A stretch of DNA of 43,906 bases from Thauera sp. UBA6194 (GTDB lineage Bacteria; Pseudomonadota; Gammaproteobacteria; Burkholderiales; Rhodocyclaceae), in NCBI GenBank assembly GCA_002422685.1, contig DITC01000018.1, positions 1 through 43,906 on the forward strand, read 5' to 3'. The notes beneath the pieces are model-generated. The model ran no database searches. It had not been told where the DNA came from and saw only the letters and a program-made list of their open reading frames with translations. Both the position numbers and the translations under genes were made by a program. Numbering within the stretch: the first letter of the stretch is position 1; every line of letters begins with the position of its first letter. Shown here piece by piece: positions 43,705-43,906 of the stretch.

Positions 43705-43906
43705 TCAGCCGAAATATCCGTGCAGGAACCAGCGCCCGCCATGCTCCAGGTCGCGAAATATCCAGCACAGCACGTGGTCGACATCGCGCGCGCGGTAATA
43801 GTCGCGATGGAAGGCGCGGCCATCCCACCAGCAGGTGTCGATGCGCTCTGCCCCGCCGAGCAGGGTGAAGCGTTCGGGGAGAATGGGGCGAGGCCTGTGC
43901 AGCAGC
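43705..43906 (-). CDS. imuB: ImuB-like Y-family DNA polymerase, C-terminal end (cut by window edge)
   Basis: The last 66 codons of a minus-strand gene lie here. The residues GGAERIDTCWWDG, RDYYRARDVD, and RWFLHGYFG at the C-terminus match the end of ImuB, a catalytically inactive Y-family polymerase homologue that bridges RecA-type ImuA and the DnaE2 polymerase in SOS mutagenesis. Most of the gene is outside the window. No dnaE2 follows within the next 1 kb, as it often does in imuA-imuB-dnaE2 cassettes. Confidence 0.75.
   Translation of the reverse strand, partial: LLHRPRPILPERFTLLGGAERIDTCWWDGRAFHRDYYRARDVDHVLCWIFRDLEHGGRWFLHGYFG

Overview
This window looks like ordinary chromosome from a GC-rich betaproteobacterium. 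The protein families and gene orders (etfBA next to an acyl-CoA dehydrogenase, ispD-ispF, ppk divergent from ppx, tsaB-rimI-uracil-DNA glycosylase, yciB-yciI-bolA-PPIase) most resemble Rhodocyclales such as Thauera, Azoarcus or Aromatoleum. That placement is inferred from memory of gene order, not from a search. I see no rRNA, tRNA, CRISPR array, insertion sequence or prophage. Genes are densely packed, many with ATGA or TGATG overlaps, and two are cut by the window edges (mfd on the left, an imuB-like gene on the right).

Layout. 1-1697: 5' part of mfd (minus). 1993-2685: nitroreductase. 2717-5886: minus-strand operon for the AMMECR1/MEMO/radical-SAM trio (amrB-amrA-amrS) plus an alpha/beta-hydrolase-like protein with a degenerate active site. 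5985-7829: ispD-ispF-thpR. 8048-8485: host-attachment-family protein. 8619-12348: a LysR regulator divergent from an M20 amidohydrolase and two adjacent polytopic membrane proteins (one DUF5058-like), a probable uncharacterised uptake and hydrolysis system. 12355-13598: flavodoxin-like reductase and mtfA. 13714-19775: relA, ppk and ppx, a ppGpp/polyphosphate cluster. 19796-23445: an Mla-like ABC lipid transporter (STAS-permease fusion, ATPase, MCE protein, lipoprotein). 23511-25100: a crotonase lacking both catalytic glutamates and a TatD hydrolase. 25106-30077: TetR regulator divergent from etfB-etfA, a CbiM-like membrane protein and an acyl-CoA dehydrogenase. 30251-34467: minus-strand ompR-kinase-yciB-yciI-bolA-PPIase. 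34709-37148: small secreted basic protein, then tsaB-rimI-udg. 37188-38453: lplT. 38676-42856: LysR regulator, radA and an M61 peptidase. 42912-43505: unknown membrane protein, then the C-terminus of an ImuB-like polymerase.

How parts fit together. RelA makes (p)ppGpp while PPK and PPX make and degrade polyphosphate. The electron-transfer flavoprotein takes electrons from acyl-CoA dehydrogenases such as its downstream neighbour, and the crotonase and nitroreductase genes share a TTGACGTTAACG palindromic element, suggesting a common acyl-CoA-responsive regulator. Several genes (ispD, relA, ompR, tetR, probably tsaB) have a -10-like hexamer ending 7 to 9 nt before the start codon, suggesting leaderless mRNAs.

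The best candidates for something undescribed are the LysR/M20/two-membrane-protein locus (8619-12348) and the AMMECR1-MEMO-radical SAM operon with its degenerate hydrolase (2717-5886).
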